From: Candidatus Latescibacterota bacterium
GTDB taxonomy: Bacteria > Latescibacterota > UBA2968
Direction of reading: 5' to 3'
DNA: 64,000 bases
Assembly: GCA_022821275.1 (NCBI GenBank)
Contig: JAJEDY010000048.1
Coordinates: 1-64,000 of the forward strand
The notes under the pieces: model-generated
Seen by the model: only the letters and a program-made list of their open reading frames with translations
Told to the model about the DNA's origin: nothing
The model's database searches: none
Shown: piece after piece, positions 6,697 through 15,946 of the stretch
Layout: the number at the start of each line of letters is the position of its first letter
How positions within the stretch are numbered: the stretch's first letter is position 1
Made by a program: the position numbers and the translations under genes

Positions 6697-8286
6697 ATGA
6701 CAAAAAAAGCCCATCGGATCCTCTATGTGAGCGACCCATCCACCATCTCACGCACGGTATTGCCCGATCCAGTAGAAGAAGCAGACCTGCGCAAATGGGT
6801 GGATATGGTCGCGGACAGCGGAATAGATATATTCAATCAGGAGATATTCTCTCAAGGATGGACGGCCTACTGGCAATCCGAACACTACGAATACGACCAG
6901 CGGCCTCAGCACCAGCGGTTCAGGCCATTAATCAAAGCGGGCACACAACCACTGGATATCCTCATCGACCAATCGCACCGGCGCGGCATGCAATTTATCG
7001 CTGGCTTCCGCATAAATGACGGCCACGCCGCACACAACCGCAAACAAGGCGTCGGCATTGCCAAATATATCGAATCCAATCCACATCTGCGGTTACACGA
7101 CCCGCGCTCCGGACAAAACTACCAGGAACCAGAAGCGCTCGACTTCACCCATCGGGAAGTTCGAGAATTCACTTATGGCGTTATAGAAGAAGTCGCCTGC
7201 GGATTTGATATCGACGGTGTGGAACTGTGTTTTCGAGACACGGCGTACTTTCCGCCGCACCATGCTGCCGAACGCGCAGACCTCATGACAGAATTGATAC
7301 AAAATATCCGCACGCGACTGAATGAATGCGGCAAAAAACTCATGTTGGGTGCGCGCATATACGCAACGCCGGCAGAATGCGAGAGTCAGGGCCTGGACAT
7401 CTGCAATTGGATACGAAATGGACTGCTCGACTACATCAGCCCGCAAGACACCATGTATGCCGACCACAATTTGCCCTATTCGGAATGGTCGGCACTAACG
7501 CGGGAAACAGAGTGTCTGATCTACCCCGGCCTGCTACCGTGGAACAGCTACCGCGCGCGCTACCGCCTCGGGCGAATCCCCTTAAGCCATGCCACCTGCC
7601 GCGCACTCGCGCACACCATGTACGGCGCCGGTGCAAATGGCATATCGATCTACAACCATTTTGTACCCTCCGTGTGGCAGCAACCTTTTTACCCCCAGGG
7701 CATGCAAGTCCTCCATCAACTCCGCGACCCCGAACGCGTCGCGCGTGGCGAACGGCACTACATCTTCGATCCTACCTGGGATGGATTCAGCGGTTTTGGA
7801 GCCAATGGCAGATGCAGCACAGGCGTAACCAACGCACAACAACTTCGACTATCGCGCAGCGAACAGCGCCCCACGGGCGAATTTCGCTTTCAACTCTATG
7901 AAAACCTGCAACACGCGCATTGCGCGACCCTCCTCTTTCGGGGATTTGGCCTGACCGCGGACGATGAACTGAACGTGCGTCTCAACAGCCATATCATCCC
8001 CGACGAAGCCATCGGACGCACCGCATCCTCTGATCGCGTTACAACCGTAGATTCGACACGGGAAAAAGACGGCAGAAACATACCCTGTACCGCGCAGGGA
8101 GGACGGATCGAATTTCGCGCACTCGCGGAAAAACCCGTCTTTTCCACGCGCTGGTTTGTGCTCTCGGACCCGCTCGTCGAACGCGGCAATAACTACCTAT
8201 CCATCACACTCACCAAAAGCGATCCCGAAGCCACATCCTCCACAATTGTAATCGACGAAGTAGAAATCTTCGTCGAACCGCGGTGA
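6697..8286 (+). CDS. TIM-barrel glycoside-hydrolase-like protein
   Basis: The protein has 529 residues with no signal peptide, so it is probably cytoplasmic. The N-terminal two thirds look like a glycoside-hydrolase-type barrel: repeated strand-like segments such as GMQFIAGFRIND, FDIDGVELCF and LMLGARIYA, with acidic residues at strand ends. The C-terminal 150 residues look like a beta-sandwich accessory domain. It most resembles the glycosyl-hydrolase-like proteins (GHL10 type) common in uncultured bacteria. GGAGAGGG lies just before the ATG. Exact substrate is unknown. Confidence 0.55.
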   Translation: MTKKAHRILYVSDPSTISRTVLPDPVEEADLRKWVDMVADSGIDIFNQEIFSQGWTAYWQSEHYEYDQRPQHQRFRPLIKAGTQPLDILIDQSHRRGMQFIAGFRINDGHAAHNRKQGVGIAKYIESNPHLRLHDPRSGQNYQEPEALDFTHREVREFTYGVIEEVACGFDIDGVELCFRDTAYFPPHHAAERADLMTELIQNIRTRLNECGKKLMLGARIYATPAECESQGLDICNWIRNGLLDYISPQDTMYADHNLPYSEWSALTRETECLIYPGLLPWNSYRARYRLGRIPLSHATCRALAHTMYGAGANGISIYNHFVPSVWQQPFYPQGMQVLHQLRDPERVARGERHYIFDPTWDGFSGFGANGRCSTGVTNAQQLRLSRSEQRPTGEFRFQLYENLQHAHCATLLFRGFGLTADDELNVRLNSHIIPDEAIGRTASSDRVTTVDSTREKDGRNIPCTAQGGRIEFRALAEKPVFSTRWFVLSDPLVERGNNYLSITLTKSDPEATSSTIVIDEVEIFVEPR

Positions 8287-8321
8287 AGACCCAAAGCTCT
8301 ACAATGAACCCATAAAAGTCC

Positions 8322-10196
8322 CTACCCCGAAGTTTTGTTATCTGAAATTGTAAGCGGCGTGTTGCGAATCATTTCCCACTCTGTACGTAGATTTTTTACC
8401 CAGGCTGGCAAAGTTCCCAGACGCAATTCGAGCTGTGCTTCAAAAAGCGATTCCGGATCAACCGCCCTGCCATTCGATTCCAGAATCTCGAGATAGATCT
8501 TCTTAAAGGTGGCCCGATTGCCGTGAAAGCCCACAATAATCGGATGCAAAAATTTGAGACCTCCCTCCCAAAAATTATAGCGTTTAACATCACCCCCGTG
8601 GTTGAAATTCCAGAACACGAGATGCCTGAGATGGTGTGGCGGAACCCCGCTACCGCTGCTACCAGACAACCTGCCATTATTCACGCAGTCGTACAAATTG
8701 GCATAGCAGGGATCCGTCTTATGGATATCAAGGGGCTGGTTGGGAGCCATATCAAAACGATAGATCACATTACCCGTTGAGCTATGGCTCATACCCACAC
8801 CGTGATGTTGCCCTGGAATTGCACGCGTGTTGGAAGGACCATCGATGAGAGGAACCGTACTATAAGGTGCCATACCTGCAATATCTTCTGCCAAACCAAA
8901 CCATATCCCATAACTGCCCTGACTCTTCATCGCATAATGACCCTTATTTCCCGCTATTGTAACCTGATAAACCGACACAGCAGCACTGGCAGTAACACCA
9001 AGTCCGCGACTGACATGCATAAAAGAGACGCGCCGAACCCAGGAATTGACACACCGGTTGAATGAGAGCAACTTCCAACCAGAATCGTGGATGCCATTTT
9101 TGGCGTGATGGACAAATGACTCAAAGAACGAACCGTGGAAACTGATATCTTCAACGCCGACTTCTTCGAGATGCGGCAAGGACTGCACCCGCCAATCATA
9201 CGCATGATTCACATGGGTACGCAGGGGTTCATTGAGACGAACCCGATTGCCTTGAATCTCGGCAATGCTGTGTTCTTCCCGTATATTAAGCCCCACCTCA
9301 AAAAGTTCCCGCAAGCCGGATGTTGACAAAACAGGGGCAATAAACTCATTTATTGCTTCTTCCTCATTAGTATTCACAGAGACCCAAATCCACTGACCGA
9401 CTGAGAGCCTGGAAGCATCTTCTACTGTAATCCAAAAAGTTTCTCGCTCCGCACGCTCTGTAATGCGCGCTAAGGTAGAACGAGCGAAGCTAACAGGCCT
9501 GAAAAGGAACATAGGGGGCAAATCGGATCCCTCGGGACCGCGGGTCATGTGATTTACCATCCGGATGATGGTGCCACCCGTTCTGCTACCGCTACCTCTC
9601 AAAACAATATTGCTGCTCCTAACATAGATAGACTCATTGTAACCCTCGTCATTTTTATCCGCATCGGTATTGACGAGAAATTCACCTGGCGGAAAAAACA
9701 CAATGCCCCTGCCATTTTCCTCTGCTGCGGCAATAGCTCTTACAATGGCAGGCTGGTCAGACACATCGTCATTGGGAATAGCACCGTAATCTGTAACATT
9801 AAAAATGGGATGTGTGACATCGGGAACTGGCTTATTAAAATAGTGATAGCCCGAATAAGAAAAATCGGGTAAAATGGGTTCTGTTCCGTACTCTTTCGCC
9901 TTCACAAACTGCTGATAGGTCGTCGCGTTCCGCAAAAATTCCACTGTCCTGCCAAAGTCGTTGACAAAGAGCAGAAAATCGCCAAACCCAATCTCGCCAT
10001 CACCATTCAAATCATACTTTGCATCGTACCTCTCCTGGCCTTCCCGAGACCCAAACGCGCTTACAAGTAGCAAAAAGTCGGTAAAATCGACCGCACCGCT
10101 CTCGTCAAAGTCGGGCGAAGGCGCCGCAGACACTGGTTGGACCAACAGCGCGATGAGTATGATTATAAACGTTTGTAACCGCATTCGAAATAGCAT
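8322..10196 (-). CDS. exported protein with N-terminal dockerin-like pair and pectate-lyase-like beta-helix
   Basis: The protein has 624 residues. After a signal peptide (about 1-24, ending VSAAP) come two F-hand calcium motifs (about 29-82): DFDESGAVDFTDFLLLVSAFG and DLNGDGEIGFGDFLLFVNDFG-type repeats, the dockerin type I pattern, here at the N-terminus. The rest (about 125-600) starts with NVTDYGAIPNDDVSDQPAIVRAI-like sequence, the entry of the pectate-lyase-3/right-handed beta-helix fold, and has the glycine- and asparagine-rich turns of such helices. It is likely a secreted polysaccharide-active enzyme or carrier. AGAAGGG lies before the ATG. It converges with the upstream plus-strand pair, with a gap of only 35 bases. 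Confidence 0.7.
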   Translation of the reverse strand: MLFRMRLQTFIIILIALLVQPVSAAPSPDFDESGAVDFTDFLLLVSAFGSREGQERYDAKYDLNGDGEIGFGDFLLFVNDFGRTVEFLRNATTYQQFVKAKEYGTEPILPDFSYSGYHYFNKPVPDVTHPIFNVTDYGAIPNDDVSDQPAIVRAIAAAEENGRGIVFFPPGEFLVNTDADKNDEGYNESIYVRSSNIVLRGSGSRTGGTIIRMVNHMTRGPEGSDLPPMFLFRPVSFARSTLARITERAERETFWITVEDASRLSVGQWIWVSVNTNEEEAINEFIAPVLSTSGLRELFEVGLNIREEHSIAEIQGNRVRLNEPLRTHVNHAYDWRVQSLPHLEEVGVEDISFHGSFFESFVHHAKNGIHDSGWKLLSFNRCVNSWVRRVSFMHVSRGLGVTASAAVSVYQVTIAGNKGHYAMKSQGSYGIWFGLAEDIAGMAPYSTVPLIDGPSNTRAIPGQHHGVGMSHSSTGNVIYRFDMAPNQPLDIHKTDPCYANLYDCVNNGRLSGSSGSGVPPHHLRHLVFWNFNHGGDVKRYNFWEGGLKFLHPIIVGFHGNRATFKKIYLEILESNGRAVDPESLFEAQLELRLGTLPAWVKNLRTEWEMIRNTPLTISDNKTSG

Positions 10197-10358
10197 ATTA
10201 AATCCCTTCTAAAGGTAGCTAACAATCCTCCGACAGCACGATAGGAAATTTAAGCCCTTTGCTTTTACTAATCCACAACTTTTGAAATACCTCAAAGAAA
10301 GACGAGAGAGAATATGTAAAACGTACTCAAGCCCCTTGCTACTCAATGAGACATGTGC

Positions 10359-11681
10359 CTATGAAGCAATCTCATCAAGGGCATTTCCGACAGCCAAAAT
10401 CAGGCTGTCAATGTGATCATCCTGCGTCGGAAGACTAATCGCACACATAGTCAGTCCCTGACTACAGAAATAGCCCTGATTGAGCAGAGACAGGAACACG
10501 GCGTGTGCGAATGCCTTGTCCGACCGGGTCAAATCGCGATAATCGCGTAACCGGTCAATGCCAAAGTGGATACCAAACACCGACCCCGTCACAACGACCT
10601 GCGCCACAACACCCCGTTCGGCAAACAAATCTTCCAGACCGGTCTTCAACCGATTCCCCAAACGGTTCAGATGCGCGTAAGCCTCGTCCGTCATAGATTC
10701 GAGCGTAGCGATCCCCGCAGCCATCGCCACCGCGTGACTGCTATGGGTACCACTCTGAAAAACAGATGAAGATCCGCTGGAATTATCCACCAGATCCATA
10801 ATATCCGCTCGCCCGCCAAAAGCCCCGACGGGAAACCCGCCGCCGATCATCTTGCCAAAACACGTCAAATCGGGCCTGATCCCCACATGACTTTGCAGAC
10901 CGCCCTTCGCCTGACGAAATCCGACAATCTCATCGAGAATCAGCAAAATGCCGAGTTCCTCGGTAATCGCGCGCACCCGCTGGATAAAATCGTGCCGGAT
11001 CGGAATAATACCCGCCTTTGGATCGAAAATCACACACGCCAGTTCATCCCGGTGGCGCGACAAAAGCCGCTCGACACTCTCCTCATCGTTATAGGGCAAA
11101 ACAATCATATCCTCAAGCGCGTGCAACGCCATCCCCCCCGCGCTGGGAACCGCATTGGGCGCAGACGCTTCCCCCTCGGATTCCAGCGGCGGAGCAGTGC
11201 TGATCTCCACAGCGTCGTGACTCCCGTGGTAACCGCCCTCGAACTTCGCGATCTTCGGCCTGCCGCTGAAACATCTCGCCAGCCGGACCGCGTGCAATGT
11301 GGCTTCGGTTCCGGAACTGACAAAACGGATGCGCTCAACCGAAGATATGCGCTCGCACATCACTCGCGCCAACCGGGTCTCGATACCCGTTGCAGCACCA
11401 AGCGCGATGCCATCGACCAACTGTCTCTCCACCGCTTCTACAATCGCGGGATGGTTATGCCCCAGAACCTGCGCGGTGTGGTGATTCGAGAAATCGACAT
11501 AGGACCTGCCGTCAACATCTTCGAGCACACATCCCTTTCCCCGTCGCAGCGTAATCGGATACGGCGCAAAAAAATAGGCGCCCTTGGCGGCGCCAGCATT
11601 CACCGACCGCCCGTCCTCAAACATCTGACGGGACATCGGCGTCAATTCGCGATATCTATCTTCAATAGTCTCTTGCGACAT
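10359..11681 (-). CDS. glutamate-1-semialdehyde 2,1-aminomutase-like class III aminotransferase
   Basis: The protein has 440 residues. PLP lysine K277 (CFGKMIGGG) and D250 (LILDEIV) are present, as are the GSAM-like features VSSGTEAT (121-128) and KFEGGYHG (146-153). In a heme pathway setting this would be HemL, but here it closes an operon with aconitase X, amidohydrolases and PhyH, so a catabolic aminomutase or aminotransferase is more likely. GAGGGAGA precedes the ATG, and it lies 13 bases after the amidohydrolase gene. No heme genes are adjacent. Confidence 0.8.
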   Translation of the reverse strand: MSQETIEDRYRELTPMSRQMFEDGRSVNAGAAKGAYFFAPYPITLRRGKGCVLEDVDGRSYVDFSNHHTAQVLGHNHPAIVEAVERQLVDGIALGAATGIETRLARVMCERISSVERIRFVSSGTEATLHAVRLARCFSGRPKIAKFEGGYHGSHDAVEISTAPPLESEGEASAPNAVPSAGGMALHALEDMIVLPYNDEESVERLLSRHRDELACVIFDPKAGIIPIRHDFIQRVRAITEELGILLILDEIVGFRQAKGGLQSHVGIRPDLTCFGKMIGGGFPVGAFGGRADIMDLVDNSSGSSSVFQSGTHSSHAVAMAAGIATLESMTDEAYAHLNRLGNRLKTGLEDLFAERGVVAQVVVTGSVFGIHFGIDRLRDYRDLTRSDKAFAHAVFLSLLNQGYFCSQGLTMCAISLPTQDDHIDSLILAVGNALDEIAS

Positions 11682-11694
11682 TGCTCAATCTCCC

Positions 11695-12444
11695 TCACAA
11701 TCTCAACAGGCGTTTCGCATTTTCCCCAAGCACCAGGCGCTTCTCGCAATCGCCAATCCTCGCGGTAATAATCTTCCCCAGTTGCGTTCGCGGATCCATA
11801 AGCGGAACATCCGAACCGAAAATTACGCGATCGGCACCCGCTTCGGCCACCAGCCTTTCGATCACACCAGGCTCGCGGAAAGTGGAACACGTCTCGACAT
11901 AAACATTCGAAAACCGCTGCGCCGCCCGGATCGCCTGACTTCTGTACGGCTCGGAATTGCCCGCATGCGCGATCACAAAATTCGCATTCGGATAGCACCC
12001 GGCAATATCCTCAACATAAACGGGCCAACACGTCTCTTCCGCACCCGTATGCGAAATAATCGCCAAACCTCGGTCATCCGCGAACTGATAGACCGGATTC
12101 CAAACGGGATCGTTCAACTGCCAGCGGGAATAGGGCGGATAGATCTTAATCGCCAAAAATCCGAGTTCGTCAATCGCCCGTTCCAACTCCGGTACCATAA
12201 ATTCGGACATCAGGGGAGAGACATAGGCAAAGCCGATAAACCGCTCCGGATAGCGACTCACAAAAGCCGCAGTCTGGTCATTGCCCGTCGCGCCATCTGG
12301 ATGAAAGATATTGAACAGACAACAGCGATCAATACCCACGGCATCCATCGCGTGGAGAATCTCGTCGGTATCATCGCTCATCTCAAAAATATCCCATCGG
12401 CCGACGTGCCCGTGAAAATCAATAACTTCCCGACCATCAATCAT
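11695..12444 (-). CDS. amidohydrolase-2 family metal-dependent hydrolase
   Basis: The protein has 249 residues with an amidohydrolase-related TIM barrel. Metal-ligand motifs are visible in order: DFHGH (9-13), a KIYPPY lysine region, ISHTGAE, IAHAGNSE and GSDVPLMDP. The start at 12444 is chosen because its ATG overlaps the end of the upstream gene by 8 bases, giving translational coupling; the longer reading frame begins with a GTG inside that gene. It probably hydrolyses or decarboxylates a small cyclic or carboxylated intermediate made by the neighbouring enzymes. Confidence 0.8.
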   Translation of the reverse strand: MIDGREVIDFHGHVGRWDIFEMSDDTDEILHAMDAVGIDRCCLFNIFHPDGATGNDQTAAFVSRYPERFIGFAYVSPLMSEFMVPELERAIDELGFLAIKIYPPYSRWQLNDPVWNPVYQFADDRGLAIISHTGAEETCWPVYVEDIAGCYPNANFVIAHAGNSEPYRSQAIRAAQRFSNVYVETCSTFREPGVIERLVAEAGADRVIFGSDVPLMDPRTQLGKIITARIGDCEKRLVLGENAKRLLRL

Positions 12445-13183
12445 AAAGAACCCGCTCCAGATTCGCCGCACAGATCAACCTGAGATCACCGTCTGATATC
12501 TCCAGATGATGGAGCGCAAACAGCATCGGTCCCATCGCATATCGCGGAAAAAACGACCCGTAAAGTAGCCGTCCCGCACCAAACTCCCGAACCAACTTCT
12601 CGATCCCACAGATATTCTCATAACGGCTGAGTTCGAGAAACGCATTGGGCAATACCCGCATCATCGGACGAATCATCATCGAATGCGTATAGTGCGCGCC
12701 GACCAGCACGACAGTCAGGTCCGGATATCCACCCAGCGTATCGACGATCTCTGCCGGAGGCGTATCCACCAACGAGATCCAGAGAGGAATACCCTCAGCA
12801 CTCAGCCAGGCGAGCAAATCACCGTAAAGCCACGAAACAAATGGCAGCCTGCATTCCTCGGTATTGTGCAGCCGAACGCTCGAAACGACACCATTCCGGT
12901 GGAAATTGCACAACTGCCTCAGCGATCCAGAATCGCACCCGGCGACGAACTGCGGAACAAGCGCTTCATTTTCCTCAGTCCACACCGCGAGCGAATCATT
13001 GCCCTGCATCGGACTAATCCATTCGCCTTGAACGGCATAGACAAGCGCGCGATCAACCCCGTGGCGCGACATCTCCTCGGGCAACTGACCGGGAGAATCG
13101 ACTGGCGATCGCCGGTCGTGGCGATTGCCGATCCCGACATTGGCATCAAATACGGGAACGCGAGATCTGAAAGACAAAGACAT
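12437..13183 (-). CDS. degenerate amidohydrolase-fold protein
   Basis: The protein has 248 residues and aligns in outline with the following gene, suggesting paralogues. Metal ligands look lost: the expected DxHxH near the N-terminus reads FDANVG, and the expected GSD near the C-terminus reads YGSFFPRY. It may therefore be a non-catalytic partner of the downstream amidohydrolase, forming a pair, or use a different metal site. GAGGAG lies about 11 bases upstream. The gene overlaps the next one by 8 bases, so the two are likely made in equal amounts. Confidence 0.65.
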   Translation of the reverse strand: MSLSFRSRVPVFDANVGIGNRHDRRSPVDSPGQLPEEMSRHGVDRALVYAVQGEWISPMQGNDSLAVWTEENEALVPQFVAGCDSGSLRQLCNFHRNGVVSSVRLHNTEECRLPFVSWLYGDLLAWLSAEGIPLWISLVDTPPAEIVDTLGGYPDLTVVLVGAHYTHSMMIRPMMRVLPNAFLELSRYENICGIEKLVREFGAGRLLYGSFFPRYAMGPMLFALHHLEISDGDLRLICAANLERVLYD

Positions 13184-13197
13184 GTCGGGTCATCTCC

Positions 13198-13614
13198 TCA
13201 TTTTCGCGTCACCCGCAGCACGCCCTCATCGGCATCCACCACCACATGGTCGCCCGTAGCGATCAGTTCAAACGGATCCCGTTCCAGCTCTGTCATCATC
13301 GGAATCTCATTGACAATACATCCGAGAGCAGCCAATCCATCCACCTCCACATTGACAAAAGCCACTGGCGCATTGCCTTCCAATTGTGCCAGATTTAAAA
13401 CCATAGGCGTACCCGAAGAACCTTTGGTCGAGCGGATAACCAGCACGCGCCCCCCCAGAGAAATCCCCTCCAGAGGATGCCCCACGCCGATCACCTTGCC
13501 CGTAATTGCATCCACCTCGCCCCAGAACGACAGCGTCGTATCAGCCACCAGCGCCTCGCCCTCCGCGTATCCCTTAACCACACCGTGCCCCCTGATATCA
13601 ATGGTATCAGCCAT
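13198..13614 (-). CDS. aconitase X small subunit (swivel domain, DUF126)
   Basis: The 138-residue protein matches the AcnX swivelling domain: GHGVVKGYAEGEALV near the N-terminus, GVGHPLEGISLGGRVLVI, and STKGSSGTPMVL. This domain pairs with the large subunit to form the active site of AcnX dehydratases. The start at 13614 has GGAGG ten bases upstream and overlaps the end of the large-subunit gene by 8 bases (ATGG...), typical of tightly coupled subunits. A longer reading frame exists but lacks a ribosome site. Confidence 0.9.
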   Translation of the reverse strand: MADTIDIRGHGVVKGYAEGEALVADTTLSFWGEVDAITGKVIGVGHPLEGISLGGRVLVIRSTKGSSGTPMVLNLAQLEGNAPVAFVNVEVDGLAALGCIVNEIPMMTELERDPFELIATGDHVVVDADEGVLRVTRK

Positions 13615-14857
13615 CTCCGAGCCACCTCCCGGCAACTGCTGCGCGTATGCAGGCATCCGTCTTGGCAATAATCACTTCCGCGCCCACCATCCCCCGTGCA
13701 TAGTGCGCCTGTTTAAAACCGTGGGTCACAATGCGCTTCGCCGGAATCCGCATATTTGTCGGACAGGTATCGCAAAGAATGCGCCCGCCAGCCGCCTCAA
13801 TAATCTCCGTATAGCCCATCCTGTCCGCATTTCCCTTGGTACCCCGCGCCGTATCGATCCACAGACGCACGCCTTCCGCCACCTTTTTACCCTTCAAAAG
13901 AGCGGCAATTTTCGACAATTCATTAATAGACGCATGCGGACAGCCCAGAATTACCGAATCAATTTCATCGCCCGTGCGCACCCTCAGTGATTCATAAGTC
14001 TCCTTCAACGTCTCTGCATCAAACGTCAGATAATCCTCGGGAACATCCCCCTGAAACGCCGCATCCAGAGTAGGTGCCTCTGGCGTAACACCCGCGATAT
14101 GACACATTGTCACCCCGCCCGAAGTCGCCAGAGCCGCACACAGTTGCTTGGCCTCGTCCTGAGAGGGCCGTCGTATGCCATTGAACACCGGAATACCCAG
14201 ACCCGCTGCTTTCCCTGCAAAATAACCCAGAGCACCCCAATCCGGTGGATCCTCCAACTCCGCCGTCACCTCTATCCGAAGCGTACCCTTGCGATTCTCA
14301 TCCAGCAACACGCCAAACTCCGGAACCAGACCCAGAAGCGAGGCAGCAATCGCGCTCTCCGTGCCGTGTCGCGTAGTCCGCGCACCCAGAATAGAATTGG
14401 CATAAACCACCGCTGACGACTCCGTCCACGCCAGAACCTCCCCCTTGAGCGGCACATTGCCCACCAGGTACGGAGCACAGGTAAAAGTGGGAATAAATCC
14501 CGCATCCGAAGCCAGAACCGCCAGATCCTTCTGCATCTGCACCTGTTCGGGATCATTCTCGGGGACATCCACATCGTCCAGAGTCACAAACGCGGCATGC
14601 ACCGTACAGGTACATCCGGGATGCGTCCCGTGGGAACACGCCTCCACGAGATCGGCCATATATCGGTCCATCGTCTCTTTGGACGCCCCCTGTGCCATCA
14701 AATTGGGCACCGGCAGCAAAGCGTGTGTATTATCCACTTTAATCAGCCGTTTTGCCCCCATCACCTCGCCCCATTCAACCAGCCAGCGCATGCACTTCGC
14801 CAGATAGTCTCCCCGCGACCCATCCAGAACAGCCTGCTGTTCTCCTGTCAGTTCCAT
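13607..14857 (-). CDS. aconitase X large subunit (catalytic domain, DUF521)
   Basis: The protein has 416 residues, full length for the AcnX catalytic chain. Conserved features include the SSAVVYANSILGARTTRHG stretch (partly quoted), ILGCPHASINEL and the Cys-rich CDTCPTNM near the C-terminus, consistent with Fe-S cluster ligands. Characterised AcnX enzymes are cis-3-hydroxy-L-proline dehydratase and, in archaea, phosphomevalonate dehydratase; neither partner pathway is visible here, so the substrate is open. GGAGG precedes the ATG by 8 bases. It is the second gene of the operon, after PhyH. Confidence 0.9.
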   Translation of the reverse strand: MELTGEQQAVLDGSRGDYLAKCMRWLVEWGEVMGAKRLIKVDNTHALLPVPNLMAQGASKETMDRYMADLVEACSHGTHPGCTCTVHAAFVTLDDVDVPENDPEQVQMQKDLAVLASDAGFIPTFTCAPYLVGNVPLKGEVLAWTESSAVVYANSILGARTTRHGTESAIAASLLGLVPEFGVLLDENRKGTLRIEVTAELEDPPDWGALGYFAGKAAGLGIPVFNGIRRPSQDEAKQLCAALATSGGVTMCHIAGVTPEAPTLDAAFQGDVPEDYLTFDAETLKETYESLRVRTGDEIDSVILGCPHASINELSKIAALLKGKKVAEGVRLWIDTARGTKGNADRMGYTEIIEAAGGRILCDTCPTNMRIPAKRIVTHGFKQAHYARGMVGAEVIIAKTDACIRAAVAGRWLGDG

Positions 14858-14870
14858 AAAACACGCCTCC

Positions 14871-15746
14871 TCAATTGCCAATCGGATCGATACCCGCCAT
14901 CTCGTAATTCCTGATCCAGTCGTGATGGGACCTCGCCACACCCTCCGGATTAACCCGACTGCGGGCGATAAAACCCGGCACATTCTCACGACCAGTCGGA
15001 AGCCCAATGCGGCTATAGCGGACATCCAGACTCCACCTGACGGATTTTGTCGTATGTGGCGTTGAACGATGAAGAACGCGCTCCATCGTCATCAACACAT
15101 CACCCACATCGACCTCGCAAGTCACAACCTCAAAATCCGGAAGATCGCTTTCGAATACCCCTTTAAAATGAGGCGTTCGATAATCATGCGGCAAAAGACC
15201 GACCCGATGGGAACCGCGAAGCACCTGCAAACACCCATTATCAGCCGTCGCCTTAACCAGTGGGATCCAGAAATTGACAAATAGCGTCTCTCCCGCATCC
15301 TCCGGTATGAGATACGCCAGATCCTGATGCCACGGCACCACAGTCGCTTCCAGATCTGGCAATTTGGCGCGCAGATTGGACTGCGGATGGGCGTAAATCT
15401 CAGGACCAATCAGAGATTCAGTCGCATCCAGTATAGCCGGGTGCGTCCTGAGCGCGAACATCCCGGGCGTCTTAAATCTCTTCCCCTGAAAATTCTTCCA
15501 GATCTTCTCCGGCTCCGAACAGGCATTCGACACCAGAGCCAATCGGGTCTCAAAAGGCGCGTCGGGAAAAGTATCTCCCGGATCGAGCAGACCCTCATCC
15601 ACTGCCGCGCCCACCACCTCGTCAATTTTAGCCACGAGTTCATCGACAAACGGTTGGTACGCTTCTTTGGGAAGTTGATCGCGGACGATCAAAAAACCAT
15701 CGTCGTGGAACTGCGCCACCTGTTCCACGCTCAGTCCATATTTCAT
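14871..15746 (-). CDS. phytanoyl-CoA dioxygenase family protein
   Basis: The 291-residue protein has the PhyH double-stranded beta-helix: an iron-binding HxD (WHQDLAY), a distal His in LHRSTPHTT and a downstream arginine (RWSLDVRYSR) for 2-oxoglutarate. It should be a Fe(II)/2-oxoglutarate-dependent hydroxylase. Being the first gene of the AcnX operon, it could make the hydroxylated substrate that AcnX then dehydrates. GGAGGG lies 5 bases before the ATG. Confidence 0.85.
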   Translation of the reverse strand: MKYGLSVEQVAQFHDDGFLIVRDQLPKEAYQPFVDELVAKIDEVVGAAVDEGLLDPGDTFPDAPFETRLALVSNACSEPEKIWKNFQGKRFKTPGMFALRTHPAILDATESLIGPEIYAHPQSNLRAKLPDLEATVVPWHQDLAYLIPEDAGETLFVNFWIPLVKATADNGCLQVLRGSHRVGLLPHDYRTPHFKGVFESDLPDFEVVTCEVDVGDVLMTMERVLHRSTPHTTKSVRWSLDVRYSRIGLPTGRENVPGFIARSRVNPEGVARSHHDWIRNYEMAGIDPIGN

Positions 15747-15766
15747 GGGAACCCTCCAATAAGTTT

Positions 15767-15796
15767 TTATCCACGCATCACTTTGTAATCAACCGC
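15767..15796 (-). pseudogene. short remnant of a gene 3' end
   Basis: The minus strand reads AVDYKVMRG-stop just upstream of the PhyH gene. Nearly the same bases and residues (TVDYKAMRG-stop) end a longer open remnant at 34617-34790. Other similarity between the two loci extends patchily upstream, so both look like decaying copies of one gene. The rest of 15797-15946 holds nothing else I recognise. Confidence 0.45.
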
Positions 15797-15946
15797 AGAA
15801 TCCTCTCCAGGTCAAGCGTTCTCTGCGATACCCTCTTTGGAAGCGATCCACGACCGCCTGCCGCTAACCTTACGTCATTAGAATGCACTGATCTCAGGTC
15901 TAATCCGCACACTGAGCCCTTGCCTCTCCGGGTGGGCAAAATTCAC

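Noticed and set aside
10359-11681. HemL of heme synthesis
   Set aside because: The protein fits the HemL family, but its operon has no heme genes and is catabolic in content.
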